In this document: piece by piece, positions 27,956 to 37,716 of the stretch | Position numbering within the stretch: the stretch's first letter is position 1 | Layout: every line of letters starts with the position of its first letter | Origin: an uncultured Saccharospirillaceae bacterium | GTDB lineage: Bacteria; Pseudomonadota; Gammaproteobacteria; Pseudomonadales; Natronospirillaceae | Direction: 5' to 3' | Length of the DNA stretch: 64,000 bases | Assembly: GCA_913063165.1 (NCBI GenBank) | Contig: CAJXZL010000001.1 | Coordinates: forward strand, 1 to 64,000 | Program-made: the position numbers and the translations under genes | The notes under the pieces: model-generated | The model's database searches: none | What the model saw: only the letters and a program-made list of their open reading frames with translations | Told to the model about the DNA's origin: nothing

Positions 27956-29308
27956 ATGACAAAAAAACTCTATATCAGCACCTATGGTTGCCAGATGAAT
28001 GAATATGATTCTGCACGTATGGCCGACTTATTGGGTGAAAGCCATGACATGGTCTTAACTGATACGCCCGATGATGCCGATGTCCTGCTCATGAACACCT
28101 GCTCAATTCGAGAAAAAGCACAGGAAAAAGTGTTTCATGAATTGGGTCGCTGGAAAAAGCTTAAAAAGCGTAACCCCAATATGAAAATCGGTGTTGGTGG
28201 CTGTGTGGCAAGCCAAGAAGGCAAGCAAATCAGTAAACGCGCACCCTACGTTGATGTCATTTTCGGGCCACAAACCCTGCACCGTTTACCCACCATGTTG
28301 GATGCCTCTGAAAAGCGCACCAACAATGCTATCGCGGTTGTCGATGTCACCTTTCCAGAAATAGAAAAGTTTGACCACCTGCCTGCACCGAAAAACGACG
28401 GTGTCTCTGCATTTGTTTCGGTCATGGAAGGCTGTTCAAAATACTGCACTTTCTGTGTTGTGCCCTATACCCGTGGCGAAGAAGTGAGCCGACCGTTCGA
28501 CGACGTGATTGAAGAAGTGGTCCACCTCGCTGAACAGGGTGTTCGTGAAATCAACTTCTTGGGGCAAAACGTGAATGCCTACCGCGGTTCTCGCCATGAT
28601 GGCGATGAGGCAGATTTGGCAGAATTGATCACCCTAGCGTCGCACATCGACGGCATTGATCGCATCCGATTCACCACCTCTCATCCGGTAGAATTTACCG
28701 ATTCATTGGTTGACGCATTCGCTGACGTCCCCGAACTGGTCGCACACCTTCACCTACCCGTTCAAAGTGGTTCAGATCGCATTTTATCCGCCATGAAACG
28801 TGGCCATACCCGTGTCGACTACGTTGAAAAAATGAATCGCATTCGTGCCAATCGCCCACAGATTAGCTTCTCATCTGATTTCATCATCGGGTTCCCGGGC
28901 GAAACGGATGCTGACTTTCAAGACACGATGGATCTCATCGCTGAGATAGGCTTTGATCATTCCTTCAGCTTTGTCTATAGCGCGCGCCCAGGCACGCCTG
29001 CTGCGGAACTCGAAGATGACACCGATATTGGGGTCAAGAAACAGCGTCTGGCGATTCTACAGGACCGCATTACCCAACAGACAGCGGCCATCAGCCGCCG
29101 TATGGTTGGCACCCAACAAGTGATTTTGGTGTCAGGTTTTTCACCGCGCCATCCAGAGCAGATGATGGGTAGGACTGAGAACAACCGCAATACCTTTTTT
29201 GAATGCAATGACGCGACCCTTATTGGAAAGTTTGTCACTGTGACCATCACCACAGCGAATACCAATTCGCTATTGGGCGATCTAGACACTACTGTGGCCT
29301 ATTTTTAA
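27956..29308 (+). CDS. miaB: tRNA-2-methylthio-N6-isopentenyladenosine methylthiotransferase
   Basis: MiaB adds a methylthio group to A37 of tRNAs that read UNN codons. The 450 residues have the N-terminal cluster domain with Cys12, Cys49 and Cys83 (auxiliary 4Fe-4S) and the radical-SAM CxxxCxxC as Cys160, Cys164 and Cys167 (CSKYCTFC). A C-terminal TRAM domain begins around residue 380. A TACTTAGGA-type ribosome site precedes the ATG. It leads miaB-ybeZ-ybeY-ybeX. Confidence 0.97.
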   Translation: MTKKLYISTYGCQMNEYDSARMADLLGESHDMVLTDTPDDADVLLMNTCSIREKAQEKVFHELGRWKKLKKRNPNMKIGVGGCVASQEGKQISKRAPYVDVIFGPQTLHRLPTMLDASEKRTNNAIAVVDVTFPEIEKFDHLPAPKNDGVSAFVSVMEGCSKYCTFCVVPYTRGEEVSRPFDDVIEEVVHLAEQGVREINFLGQNVNAYRGSRHDGDEADLAELITLASHIDGIDRIRFTTSHPVEFTDSLVDAFADVPELVAHLHLPVQSGSDRILSAMKRGHTRVDYVEKMNRIRANRPQISFSSDFIIGFPGETDADFQDTMDLIAEIGFDHSFSFVYSARPGTPAAELEDDTDIGVKKQRLAILQDRITQQTAAISRRMVGTQQVILVSGFSPRHPEQMMGRTENNRNTFFECNDATLIGKFVTVTITTANTNSLLGDLDTTVAYF

Positions 29309-29341
29309 TGGCCCTATATTTTAACAAGGTAGGTTGAACCT

Positions 29342-30355
29342 TTGGAATCACAGCATAACAGCCCCGCCACTGTCACACAGGTTACTTTGGCACCTGAAAA
29401 TCCACGTAGATTGTCTGCGCTCTGTGGTTTGGCCAACGAACATCTGATCCACATTGAATCGCGCCTGGGTGTTAAAATCACCAACCATGGCAACCAGTTT
29501 GTAGTGACCGGGCCAGAGGCCTTGTGTCAATCGGTATCCCTGATGCTGGAGCGCCTGTATCGGGAAACCCAGAACAACGGTGATGTCACACCCGACATGG
29601 TGCATCTGTACCTTCAGGAAATGATTGTCCAAGAGCCTGGCGTATTACCGGAACCGACCATTCCAGTGTATGACGAAGAGCAGATCAGCGTCATCCAGAC
29701 CCCTAAAGTGATGGTGAAGCCACGCGGTACGAATCAGAAAAAATATGTGCATGCGATCCTTAACCACGACATTAATTTCGGCATTGGTCCCGCAGGAACG
29801 GGTAAGACCTTTCTAGCCGTTGCCTGTGCCGTCATGGCCTTAAAACAGGAAAAAGTCCGTCGCATATTATTGGTGCGCCCCGCCGTTGAAGCGGGTGAAA
29901 AACTGGGCTTTTTACCCGGCGATTTAAGCCAAAAAGTTGACCCTTATTTGCGACCACTCTACGATGCCCTTTACGAGATGCTTGGATTTGAACCGGTCGA
30001 CAAATTGATTGAAAAAAACGTCATTGAAATTGCGCCCCTTGCCTACATGCGAGGCAGAACGCTGTCCAATGCCTTCATTATTTTGGATGAAAGCCAAAAC
30101 ACCACTGAAGAACAGATGAAAATGTTTCTGACCCGAATTGGTTTTGGTTCTACCGCTGTTATCACAGGTGACCCTACACAGGTCGATTTACCTCGTGGCA
30201 CCAAATCAGGCTTGGTCCATGCATCCAAGGTATTGAACAACGTTCCTGGGATCAGTTTTACCCATTTCACCAGTGGTGACGTAGTACGACATCCTTTGGT
30301 GCAACGTATTGTCGATGCCTATGAGCAATATCAAGAGGGAGAACAACCCTCATGA
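29342..30355 (+). CDS. ybeZ: PhoH-like ATPase YbeZ
   Basis: YbeZ is a PhoH-family P-loop ATPase that works with the ribosome-associated endonuclease YbeY. The 337 residues have an N-terminal KH-like region, then Walker A GPAGTGKTFLAV (about residue 144) and Walker B AFIILDESQNTT, with the following ITGDPTQVDLPRG. The start is a TTG with AAGGTAGG about 8 bases upstream; no closer ATG exists before the conserved region. It lies 33 bases after miaB and overlaps ybeY by 4 bases. Confidence 0.95.
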   Translation: MESQHNSPATVTQVTLAPENPRRLSALCGLANEHLIHIESRLGVKITNHGNQFVVTGPEALCQSVSLMLERLYRETQNNGDVTPDMVHLYLQEMIVQEPGVLPEPTIPVYDEEQISVIQTPKVMVKPRGTNQKKYVHAILNHDINFGIGPAGTGKTFLAVACAVMALKQEKVRRILLVRPAVEAGEKLGFLPGDLSQKVDPYLRPLYDALYEMLGFEPVDKLIEKNVIEIAPLAYMRGRTLSNAFIILDESQNTTEEQMKMFLTRIGFGSTAVITGDPTQVDLPRGTKSGLVHASKVLNNVPGISFTHFTSGDVVRHPLVQRIVDAYEQYQEGEQPS

Positions 30356-30846
30356 CGGCACAGATTCAGATCTACCTACAAAATGATGACAACATAGACG
30401 CCGTGCCATCCGAGGCTGACTGTGCCACATGGATTGGTGCCGTAGCGGACCATCTAGGCTGGCCAAGTGCAGAGGTGACGGTACGTATCGTTGATGATGC
30501 AGAGAGCCAAATGCTCAACGAAACTTACCGCGGAAAGGCCTATCCGACTAATGTACTATCCTTTCCTTTTGAACTACCTGTGGGCATTCCAGACAGTGAA
30601 TTTGAAGGGCAATTAGGCGACCTGGTTATTTGCGCACCGGTTGTAACCCGCGAATCTATTGAGCAGGAAAAATTATTGGCCCATCATTGGGCACACATGG
30701 TCATTCACGGTACGCTGCACTTAGCGGGCTATGATCATGAGCAAGACAATGAAGCCGACGCAATGGAGTTGATTGAAATATCAATTCTGTGCAAACTTGG
30801 AATTCGTAACCCTTACGATTCCACTTACCAATTAAAGGAACAGTAA
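30352..30846 (+). CDS. ybeY: Endoribonuclease YbeY
   Basis: YbeY is a zinc-dependent RNase required for 16S rRNA 3'-end maturation and ribosome quality control. The 164 residues contain the metal motif H-x3-H-x5-H as His119, His123 and His129 (HGTLHLAGYDH). NVLSFPFE and LGDLVICAPVV are further family stretches. It starts in the ybeZ stop codon (ATGA). ybeX follows by 3 bases. Confidence 0.96.
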   Translation: MTAQIQIYLQNDDNIDAVPSEADCATWIGAVADHLGWPSAEVTVRIVDDAESQMLNETYRGKAYPTNVLSFPFELPVGIPDSEFEGQLGDLVICAPVVTRESIEQEKLLAHHWAHMVIHGTLHLAGYDHEQDNEADAMELIEISILCKLGIRNPYDSTYQLKEQ

Positions 30847-30849
30847 ACC

Positions 30850-31704
30850 GTGTCTGACGACCGTCCGAGTAGTGGCCCCAGTAAGAAATCGTGGCTAGAA
30901 AAAGTAGCTGATGTTTTTGCTGGGGAACCCAAAGATCGACAAGACCTAAAAGAGATCCTGTACGAAGCACAGGACAAAGACATTTTAGATAAAGAAGTCT
31001 TTCGGATTATTGATGGTGCGCTCAATGTTTCAGAGCTGCACGTTCGCGATATCATGATTCCGCGCTCCCAAATGGTATCGATAGACAGCGATCAGACCTT
31101 TGACGACATGCTGCCAAGCATCATCGAAAGTGGTCACTCTCGCTTCCCAGTGATTGGTGAAAACCATGACGAAGTCACCGGCGTTTTGCTTGCCAAAGAC
31201 TTGTTATTGCTGGGATCAAGAACAGGTTTCAACACCACAGAAATGTCGCGTAGGCTCAAAGAAATCATCCGACCCGCGACTTTCGTTCCCGAAAGTAAGC
31301 GACTCAATATTTTATTGAATGACTTCCGAATCAACCGCAATCATATGGCTATTGTGGTCGACGAGTACGGTGGCATTGCCGGATTGGTAACCATTGAAGA
31401 TGTTTTAGAAGAAATCGTCGGCAAAATTGATGACGAACACGACAGTGAAGAACAACCCAATATTCGCATGCTCAACCCAGATGTCTATGCGGTAGACGCA
31501 CTGACACCCATTGAAGAGTTCAATGGCGCTTTTGATACAGACTACAGCGATGAAGAATATGACACCATTGGTGGCATCGTGGCGCACGAATTTGGTCGAT
31601 TGCCAAAACGTGACGAAACGCTGGCGATCGGTGGATTGTTCTTCCGCGTATTGAATGCTGATGATCGCAGGCTTAAATTGCTGGAAGTCACCACAGAATC
31701 CTAA
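30850..31704 (+). CDS. ybeX: CBS-domain protein YbeX (CorC)
   Basis: This 284-residue cytoplasmic protein has two CBS domains (about residues 70-190: VRDIMIPRSQMVSID and IVVDEYGGIAGLVTIEDVLEEIVG) and a C-terminal CorC/HlyC domain (about 205-284: FNGAFDTDYSDEEYDTIGG). It is historically linked to magnesium/cobalt efflux and more recently to ribosome metabolism with ybeY. It starts with GTG behind AAAGGAA. In many relatives lnt follows; here it is replaced by an HD-GYP gene. Confidence 0.94.
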   Translation: MSDDRPSSGPSKKSWLEKVADVFAGEPKDRQDLKEILYEAQDKDILDKEVFRIIDGALNVSELHVRDIMIPRSQMVSIDSDQTFDDMLPSIIESGHSRFPVIGENHDEVTGVLLAKDLLLLGSRTGFNTTEMSRRLKEIIRPATFVPESKRLNILLNDFRINRNHMAIVVDEYGGIAGLVTIEDVLEEIVGKIDDEHDSEEQPNIRMLNPDVYAVDALTPIEEFNGAFDTDYSDEEYDTIGGIVAHEFGRLPKRDETLAIGGLFFRVLNADDRRLKLLEVTTES

Positions 31705-31774
31705 TAATAATGCACCCCGAAGTGCACCCATAGCGACACAGCTAAAGGGTTTTGTAGAGTAGTTAATTTTTGTT

Positions 31775-32707
31775 ATGTGGACACAAAATTTTAGGTTGTC
31801 GCAAGACGATCAGTTGGTCGATACCGACAAATTATCGATGAATATGTATGTTTCGGATATTGGGTTACCCACTGCACACCAACATGCTGCGGCGGGATTT
31901 CGCATTACCCACAGGGAACAACTGCGCGTACTCAAAGAAATCTTGTCCCAAGTAGCCGTTCCGAAGTTACAGCCGGTCGCCTCAGATACGAGCGTGGTTG
32001 ATAGCGACAGTGTGGCGCGCTTAGATATGAATGCTTTTAAGCAACATGCGCACCAAACGGTACATGAGGTGCACCGCAGGTTGTCTGACCGCGTCACGCC
32101 CGATTTTAACAGCCACATGGCAATAGTCGATGCCTGCCTCATGCGGGTATTGGACCATCCTGCCGTAGAATTTTGGTTATCACGGTTGTTCCATCGTGAC
32201 AAACCCACGTCGAATCATTGCTGCCATGTTGCGATCTACAGCATGTTGACCGGACTGAATTCCGGTTACCCAGTGCATGCTATTGAAACCTTAGGTGTTG
32301 CCGGTATTTTGCATGACCTTGGCAAGCTATTTATTGAACAAGACATTCTGCAGAAACCTGAACGACTAACGGATAGTGAGTTCCATCAAGTCCGCGCTCA
32401 TTCCCATTGGGGCTATAGTTTGTTGTGTCAAGATACCCGGATACCGGATGGGGTCATAGCAGCTGTACTCCAGCATCATGAACGGATTGATGGCGCGGGT
32501 TATCCTGCTCAGTTACGTGGTGATGAGATTCATATTTTTGCCAAAATCGTGGCTATCGCCGATGCCTTTGATGCCATGACAACCCAGCGGCCGTATAACA
32601 AAATCAAAGAAATTGACGAAGCGTTGACCACCATTGAACAGCATGCGGGAAGTCAATTCGATGTGGCTGTGGTGAAAAAATTTGTCGGCCTATTGCGGAC
32701 TGCATAG
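31775..32707 (+). CDS. HD-GYP domain protein, probable cyclic-di-GMP phosphodiesterase
   Basis: This 310-residue protein opens with a DUF3391-like segment (MNMYVSDIGLPTAHQHAAAGFRI) and ends with an HD-GYP domain. The metal-binding HD pair is His180-Asp181 (GILHDLGK), and the signature HHERIDGAGYP spans residues 234-244. Such domains hydrolyse c-di-GMP to GMP or pGpG. No receiver or membrane segment is present, so the input signal is unknown. The ribosome site before ATG 31775 is weak; ATG codons at residues 22 and 24 are alternatives. It is followed by a long perfect hairpin. Confidence 0.88.
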   Translation: MWTQNFRLSQDDQLVDTDKLSMNMYVSDIGLPTAHQHAAAGFRITHREQLRVLKEILSQVAVPKLQPVASDTSVVDSDSVARLDMNAFKQHAHQTVHEVHRRLSDRVTPDFNSHMAIVDACLMRVLDHPAVEFWLSRLFHRDKPTSNHCCHVAIYSMLTGLNSGYPVHAIETLGVAGILHDLGKLFIEQDILQKPERLTDSEFHQVRAHSHWGYSLLCQDTRIPDGVIAAVLQHHERIDGAGYPAQLRGDEIHIFAKIVAIADAFDAMTTQRPYNKIKEIDEALTTIEQHAGSQFDVAVVKKFVGLLRTA

Positions 32708-32725
32708 CGCGAAGGGACATACGAA

Positions 32726-32755
32726 CAGCGTTGCCGACAATAGACGGCAACGCTG
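32726..32755 (+). terminator. Long perfect hairpin after the HD-GYP gene
   Basis: CAGCGTTGCCG (32726-32736) and CGGCAACGCTG (32745-32755) form an 11-bp perfect stem with an 8-base loop. No T-run follows on the plus strand. It lies 19 bases after the stop codon, between convergent genes. Confidence 0.55.
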
Positions 32756-32817
32756 ACAGGATTCAAAACCGGTTAAAAACCAAAACAGACACAGCCGGTC
32801 TTTATTCCTATGACCGA

Positions 32818-32994
32818 TTAGTTGTCGCTGAGGTAAGCCACATTATCAAAATTTAGTTCTTCTAGGATTTGCTTGTCGCTACGTGGGCTGGTCGCAAAAC
32901 GACTGTCTTGACGACGACGTGTGCTGTGATTGCGGTCGTTCAATTGTGTGAAAAATGCCAAAAAGCTCTTCTTACCCGTAGTAATTACTTTCAT
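32818..32994 (-). CDS. 58-residue basic protein of unknown function
   Basis: The minus-strand ATG at 32994 has GGGATC about 8 bases upstream. The product starts MKVITTGKKSFLAFF and has a basic, Arg/Ser-rich centre (STRRRQDSR). It ends with an acidic-amphipathic tail, ILEELNFDNVAYLSDN. It resembles small stress-type cytoplasmic proteins in shape only. The frame reaches back to 33081, but the 32994 start is best supported. An AT-rich stretch upstream (33050-33110) could hold its promoter. No family is recognised. Confidence 0.5.
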   Translation of the reverse strand: MKVITTGKKSFLAFFTQLNDRNHSTRRRQDSRFATSPRSDKQILEELNFDNVAYLSDN

Positions 32995-33191
32995 ATCGAT
33001 GATCCCATTATGTTGTGGTCTGTCTGATTTAGACCCCCATAGATGGTAAAAGTTACACATTTTTAAACAAAAATTGATCAATATTTAACAAAAACGCACA
33101 AAAAGTAGGCAATTGCGACCAAAGGCACAGTCCATTTGTGACCCTTGCCGCATTCCCACTCGCTCAGTGGGGCGAGTAACCCATCACCGAC

Positions 33192-34541
33192 CTATAAATA
33201 CCACTCATATTCACGCTCGGTCGGGATCGACATAAAGCGTTCAAATTCCGCTTCCTTCACCGCTGCATAAAGTGCTGGATAATCCACACCCAAATAGGCT
33301 GGCAACAGACTGCCCGCCTTGAGTTGCGCTAATGCACCCCAGAGTGTCGAAGGCAACTCAGGATCCTGTTCTGAACAGGCATTCCCTTCAGCCGCCGCGC
33401 CAGGGTCTAGTTGATGGGTTAAACCATAATCAACCGACGCCAGAATGGCGGCCAACACCAAATAGGGGTTAGCCTCTGCACCTGACGCTCGATGCTCTAT
33501 ACGGCGCGCACTGGCCTCTCCGGGTGGAATCCTAAAGGCAACTGATCGGTTATTGAGCCCCCAATCACGGGTAACGGGTACGAACAGATCGGGGCCAAAC
33601 CGTCGCCATGCGTTGATATTGGGGGCGAAAATAGCCATCGACTCACCCAACCCTGCCTGCATGCCACCAATGGCGTGTGCTAGACGCGCGTCCGCATCGG
33701 GATAATCGGGTGCGAAAACGTTATTGCCTGCTTTGTCGACCAGAGAGAGGTGAACGTGCATGCCACTGCCCGAGTCTTCGTGAAAGGGCTTGGACATAAA
33801 GGTGGCATTCTTACCAAACGACTTCGCAACCCCCACAATTAACCGCCGCAGTAACGCTGCATCGTCGGCTGCCCGTAATGCATCCGACTGATGGTGCAAA
33901 TTGACTTCAAACTGTCCGGCACCATATTCGTTGATCATACTGGTGACCGGAATGTTCTGCTCCGCAGCGGCGGCCACAATGGCGTCTAAAAACGCACTGT
34001 ATTCGTCAAGCACGTCCATTGAAAGGACACGTCCGCCAGTGGCCTCACGCCCTGTTTGCAATGACCGCGCTCTGACGAGTTCTCCCTGAGGGCCACGGTC
34101 TTGCTCAACCAAATAAAACTCCATTTCAACGGCGCATACTGGGGTCAATTCACGGGCTTCAAAATGGGACAACACATTCTTAAGTATCTGACGGGGTTCA
34201 TAATCTAATGGCGCATCGGTGGCATCATCGTGCATGACCATGAGGCATTGTGCGCGGGGCTTGCTGGACCATGGAATGCGAGATAATGTGCCTGGGATCA
34301 TGCGGCCCACTGCATCTGGATCACCATTTGAAAAACCATAGCCCATGGGATCGGATGTTTCACCCAACACGTCCAATAGCTGCATGGCCGCGCAAAGCGG
34401 TGCTCCGGCGGTGACAAATGACGCCATGTGAGATCGCGGCAACCGCTTACCTACGGCATTGCCGCACAGGTCGATTACAAAGGCATCTAAGGCTTCAATA
34501 TCGGGATTATCATTGAGAAACTGACTAATTTCATGTGACAT
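33192..34541 (-). CDS. Glutamine-synthetase-family ligase, probable gamma-glutamylpolyamine synthetase
   Basis: This 449-residue glutamine synthetase fold protein has the N-terminal beta-grasp domain and a catalytic domain with VEMEFYLVEQ, NEYGAGQFEVNLHH, KPFHEDSGSGMHVHLSL (metal and glutamate ligands) and RIEHRASGAEANPYL. The HEDSGSGMH and RIEHR forms, and the absence of a type I adenylylation region, point to the PuuA/gamma-glutamylpolyamine or -ethanolamine branch, not GlnA. It probably attaches glutamate to an amine such as putrescine for catabolism. No other puu-type genes (puuB, puuC, puuD) are adjacent, so the substrate is open. Confidence 0.85.
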   Translation of the reverse strand: MSHEISQFLNDNPDIEALDAFVIDLCGNAVGKRLPRSHMASFVTAGAPLCAAMQLLDVLGETSDPMGYGFSNGDPDAVGRMIPGTLSRIPWSSKPRAQCLMVMHDDATDAPLDYEPRQILKNVLSHFEARELTPVCAVEMEFYLVEQDRGPQGELVRARSLQTGREATGGRVLSMDVLDEYSAFLDAIVAAAAEQNIPVTSMINEYGAGQFEVNLHHQSDALRAADDAALLRRLIVGVAKSFGKNATFMSKPFHEDSGSGMHVHLSLVDKAGNNVFAPDYPDADARLAHAIGGMQAGLGESMAIFAPNINAWRRFGPDLFVPVTRDWGLNNRSVAFRIPPGEASARRIEHRASGAEANPYLVLAAILASVDYGLTHQLDPGAAAEGNACSEQDPELPSTLWGALAQLKAGSLLPAYLGVDYPALYAAVKEAEFERFMSIPTEREYEWYL

Positions 34542-34603
34542 GGGTTGTCTGGCCTCTTTGGTATATGGGGTTTTTATTGTTATTTTTTTGCTAGCCTGAG
34601 TAT

Positions 34604-35470
34604 CTAAGGCTGAGGTGTTTCCACGTCAGAACCGTCACGGCGCAGACGTGCTCGCTTGGCTTGCTGCCATAGAATATCGAGCGCTTCTGGCGACAAAGAC
34701 GCCCAATCGATACGATCTTGGGTCACCCGTTGCTCAATCCATTGAAACCGGTCGGTGAACTTTTGATTGGCTTTAGCTATGGCCCGTTCGGCATCAATGT
34801 CTAACTTGCGTGCAAGATTGGCCACGCTAAACAATACATCACCTAACTCATCAGTTGTCGCAAGGGCATCACCTGTGTCATAGGCCGCTTCTAACTCATC
34901 CAACTCAGACCGAATAACGGCAAAAACCGCTCGTGCGTTAGGCCAATCATAGCCAACTTTGGCTGCTTTTTTCTGCAATTTAATCGCCCGTTTTAAGGCT
35001 GGCAGTGCTTTGGGGATATCTGCTAGCAAACTTTCTGCGGGCGCGCCCTGACCCTTGGCTTGCCGTTCTTGCTGCTTTATCTGCTCCCAACTGGCCTTTA
35101 TGGACCCTTCATCCAGAGCAACACCGCGTGCCCGACTGGTCAATGTGCCATCAGGAAATACGTGTGGGTGGCGCCTCAGCAATTTTTCGACCACCCCATG
35201 CACCACCTGATCAAAATCAAAATGCTGCGCTTCAGATCCTAATTGGCTATAGAACAGGATATGAAACAGCAGATCCCCTAATTCTTCAGCCACATGCGGC
35301 CAATCTTGATGATCAATCGCGTCGACCACTTCATAGAGTTCTTCAATGGTGAGGGGTACTAGGTCATCCCAATCCTGTTTAATATCCCACGGACACCCAT
35401 CTACTGGATCCCTTAATCGTGCCATCAATGTCAGCAGGTCTTGTATGCTATAGCGCGGTTGCTGGCTCAT
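34604..35470 (-). CDS. mazG: Nucleoside triphosphate pyrophosphohydrolase
   Basis: MazG hydrolyses NTPs and dNTPs to monophosphates and is linked to control of ppGpp and removal of abnormal nucleotides. Its 288 residues hold two MazG domains. The first has CPWDIKQDWDDL and the metal cluster EELYEV...EELGDLLFHI (about residues 38-70); the second has ELDELEAAYD...DELGDVLFSV (about residues 190-222). It overlaps relA by 4 bases, as in Pseudomonas, fitting a shared role in the stringent response. Confidence 0.95.
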   Translation of the reverse strand: MSQQPRYSIQDLLTLMARLRDPVDGCPWDIKQDWDDLVPLTIEELYEVVDAIDHQDWPHVAEELGDLLFHILFYSQLGSEAQHFDFDQVVHGVVEKLLRRHPHVFPDGTLTSRARGVALDEGSIKASWEQIKQQERQAKGQGAPAESLLADIPKALPALKRAIKLQKKAAKVGYDWPNARAVFAVIRSELDELEAAYDTGDALATTDELGDVLFSVANLARKLDIDAERAIAKANQKFTDRFQWIEQRVTQDRIDWASLSPEALDILWQQAKRARLRRDGSDVETPQP

Positions 35471-37713
35471 TTGGGACTATCAACCGTGCGACTCACCGAC
35501 ATGACATTGGGCACCGTACGCATACGGGCCATCAATCGGCCTAACTGCTCAATACTTTCCACTTCAACCTGCAAACGGGTTCTGGCCATACTCTCAACGG
35601 CATCCGTTAAGGTGTTCACAGAAGTGGCATTCACCCCTTCGTTGGCGACCATGTTCATAATATCGCGCAACAAACCTGTTCGGTCATAGGCGTCCACATC
35701 AAGGGTCACTGCATAGAACGATTGCTTCTCATTGGTCCAACTCACTTCAACGATGCGCTCTGGTTCATCAGCTTTTAATTGCAAGCCATTGATACAATCT
35801 TGTTTGTGAATGGACACGCCACGACCTTGGGTGATGTAACCCACAATGGGATTGCCCGGCAGCGGCTCACAGCAGCGCGCCATTACGGTCAGTAACGATC
35901 CCACGCCGTGGATCTGAACGTCTGCGCCACTATTCGGCTTCTTACTGGGTCGACTGACCTTGACCACGGCATTATCCGCTTTGCCAAGCATCTGCTCAGC
36001 CGCATGAATCACCTGCATCAGACGCACATCACCCGCGCCAATAGCTGCCATGAGGTCATCGTTGTTTTCAAAATTGACCTTTTGAGCCAACTTATTCATG
36101 TCAGGTACTTTAAGCCCAAAACGAGACAGTTCCGCCTTAACCGCCTTGGCGCCATATTCGATGTTCTGGTCTCGATTTTGGATCTTAAACCACGCCTTAA
36201 TTTTGGCTCTTGCGCGCGATGTATTCACATACCCCAAATCCTGGTTCAGCCAATCGCGGCTAGGCTTGCCATTTTTGGTGGTCAGTACTTCAACCTGATC
36301 GCCAGTATGTAACAAATAGGTTAATGGCACGATGCGCCCATTAACCTTTGCGCCGCGGCATGAATTGCCCACTTCGGTATGCACTTTGTACGCAAAATCT
36401 ATGGGCGTGGCATTGGATTGCAGATCGACAACGTGTCCGTCTGGCGTTAGCACGTAGATGCGATCCTCTGTTGCTTCTACTAGCCCAAACTCGGCAACCA
36501 ATTCATCGATACCACCCAGTTCATCATGCCAATCCATAACCTGACGTAACCATGAAATCTTTTGTTCATAGCCTGATGACTGGCTATTGGTGTCGGTGCC
36601 CTTGTATTTGTAGTGCGCACAAACGCCTTTTTCGGCATCTTCATGCATGTCATAGGTTCGGATTTGTACTTCTAATACTTTGCCTTCTGGGCCTATCACT
36701 GCCGTATGCAATGACTGGTAACCATTGGCTTTTGGGTTAGCGATATAGTCGTCGAATTCTTTTGGAATATTGCGCCACAGCGTATGGACCAAACCCAATA
36801 CGGAATAGCAGTCCTTAATTTCTTTTACCAAAATGCGCACAGCACGCACATCATATACTTGGCTGAAACTGATTTGCTTGCGCTGCATTTTGCGCCAAAT
36901 GCTATAGATGTGTTTGGCACGCCCGTCAATTTGAGCGCCCTCGATGTTGGCTTCTGCCACCGACTGCCTGATCAATGACGTCACTTGCTGAATAAAGGTT
37001 TGACGGTCTAGCCGTTTTTCGTCTAGCAGTGAGGCAATTTGCTTATATTGGTCAGGCTCCAAGTAACGAAAAGACAAGTCTTCAAGTTCCCACTTGATCT
37101 GTCCTACGCCCAAGCGGTGAGCCAGTGGTGCATAAATATCAAAAACTTCACGGGCTACTTTATGTCGGCGTGCTTCGGGCGCATTTTTAACCGCTCGTAT
37201 GGCACAGGTGCGCTCGGCCAATTTGATGAGGGCGACGCGCACATCATTCACCATGGTCACCAACATTTTACGAATACTTTCTAACTGCGCGTCACGCTGG
37301 CCCAAGACCACTTGCTTAGCGGGATTTTGCGCTTGGTGCATGGCGGCCATTTGGAGGACGCCTTGAATCAATTTCGTCACATGGGGGCCAAATTGATCCT
37401 TCACAGTTTCGATGGGCAACTTGCCTTCACGCACGCACCGATAGAGTACGCAAGCGACCAAGGATTCCTGATCCATGTTGAGTTCTGACAGCATTTCCGC
37501 CATGTCCAGACCGGTCTTATAAGCACTCAAGCCCTCAAACCACTGATGGTGGGCAACGTCAACGGTTTGGTCAGCGACACGGGCTATGCGACATGCGCGC
37601 AGAAGTTCCTCACCGTCAATTACCGTGGCATGCTTTTGAATGCGTGCTAACCAAGCATCAAGATCGACGGTGCCGTCTTGAAATACTGGGTGGTCCTCTC
37701 TCACTTTAACCAT
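35467..37713 (-). CDS. relA: (p)ppGpp synthetase RelA
   Basis: RelA makes (p)ppGpp when uncharged tRNA enters the ribosome. It has 748 residues (E. coli 744). The N-terminal hydrolase-like domain is inactive: the HD pair of SpoT is replaced by Tyr-Arg in VACVLYRCVREGK. The synthetase domain has EFDDYIANPKANGYQSLHT and VQIRTYDMHEDAE. Next come the TGS domain (about residues 405-470), helical and zinc-finger regions (MARCCEPLPG) and a C-terminal ACT domain. The EFDD acidic signature marks the RelA branch. It lies between rlmD and mazG, separated from rlmD by 3 bases. Confidence 0.97.
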   Translation of the reverse strand: MVKVREDHPVFQDGTVDLDAWLARIQKHATVIDGEELLRACRIARVADQTVDVAHHQWFEGLSAYKTGLDMAEMLSELNMDQESLVACVLYRCVREGKLPIETVKDQFGPHVTKLIQGVLQMAAMHQAQNPAKQVVLGQRDAQLESIRKMLVTMVNDVRVALIKLAERTCAIRAVKNAPEARRHKVAREVFDIYAPLAHRLGVGQIKWELEDLSFRYLEPDQYKQIASLLDEKRLDRQTFIQQVTSLIRQSVAEANIEGAQIDGRAKHIYSIWRKMQRKQISFSQVYDVRAVRILVKEIKDCYSVLGLVHTLWRNIPKEFDDYIANPKANGYQSLHTAVIGPEGKVLEVQIRTYDMHEDAEKGVCAHYKYKGTDTNSQSSGYEQKISWLRQVMDWHDELGGIDELVAEFGLVEATEDRIYVLTPDGHVVDLQSNATPIDFAYKVHTEVGNSCRGAKVNGRIVPLTYLLHTGDQVEVLTTKNGKPSRDWLNQDLGYVNTSRARAKIKAWFKIQNRDQNIEYGAKAVKAELSRFGLKVPDMNKLAQKVNFENNDDLMAAIGAGDVRLMQVIHAAEQMLGKADNAVVKVSRPSKKPNSGADVQIHGVGSLLTVMARCCEPLPGNPIVGYITQGRGVSIHKQDCINGLQLKADEPERIVEVSWTNEKQSFYAVTLDVDAYDRTGLLRDIMNMVANEGVNATSVNTLTDAVESMARTRLQVEVESIEQLGRLMARMRTVPNVMSVSRTVDSPK

Positions 37714-37716
37714 GGA

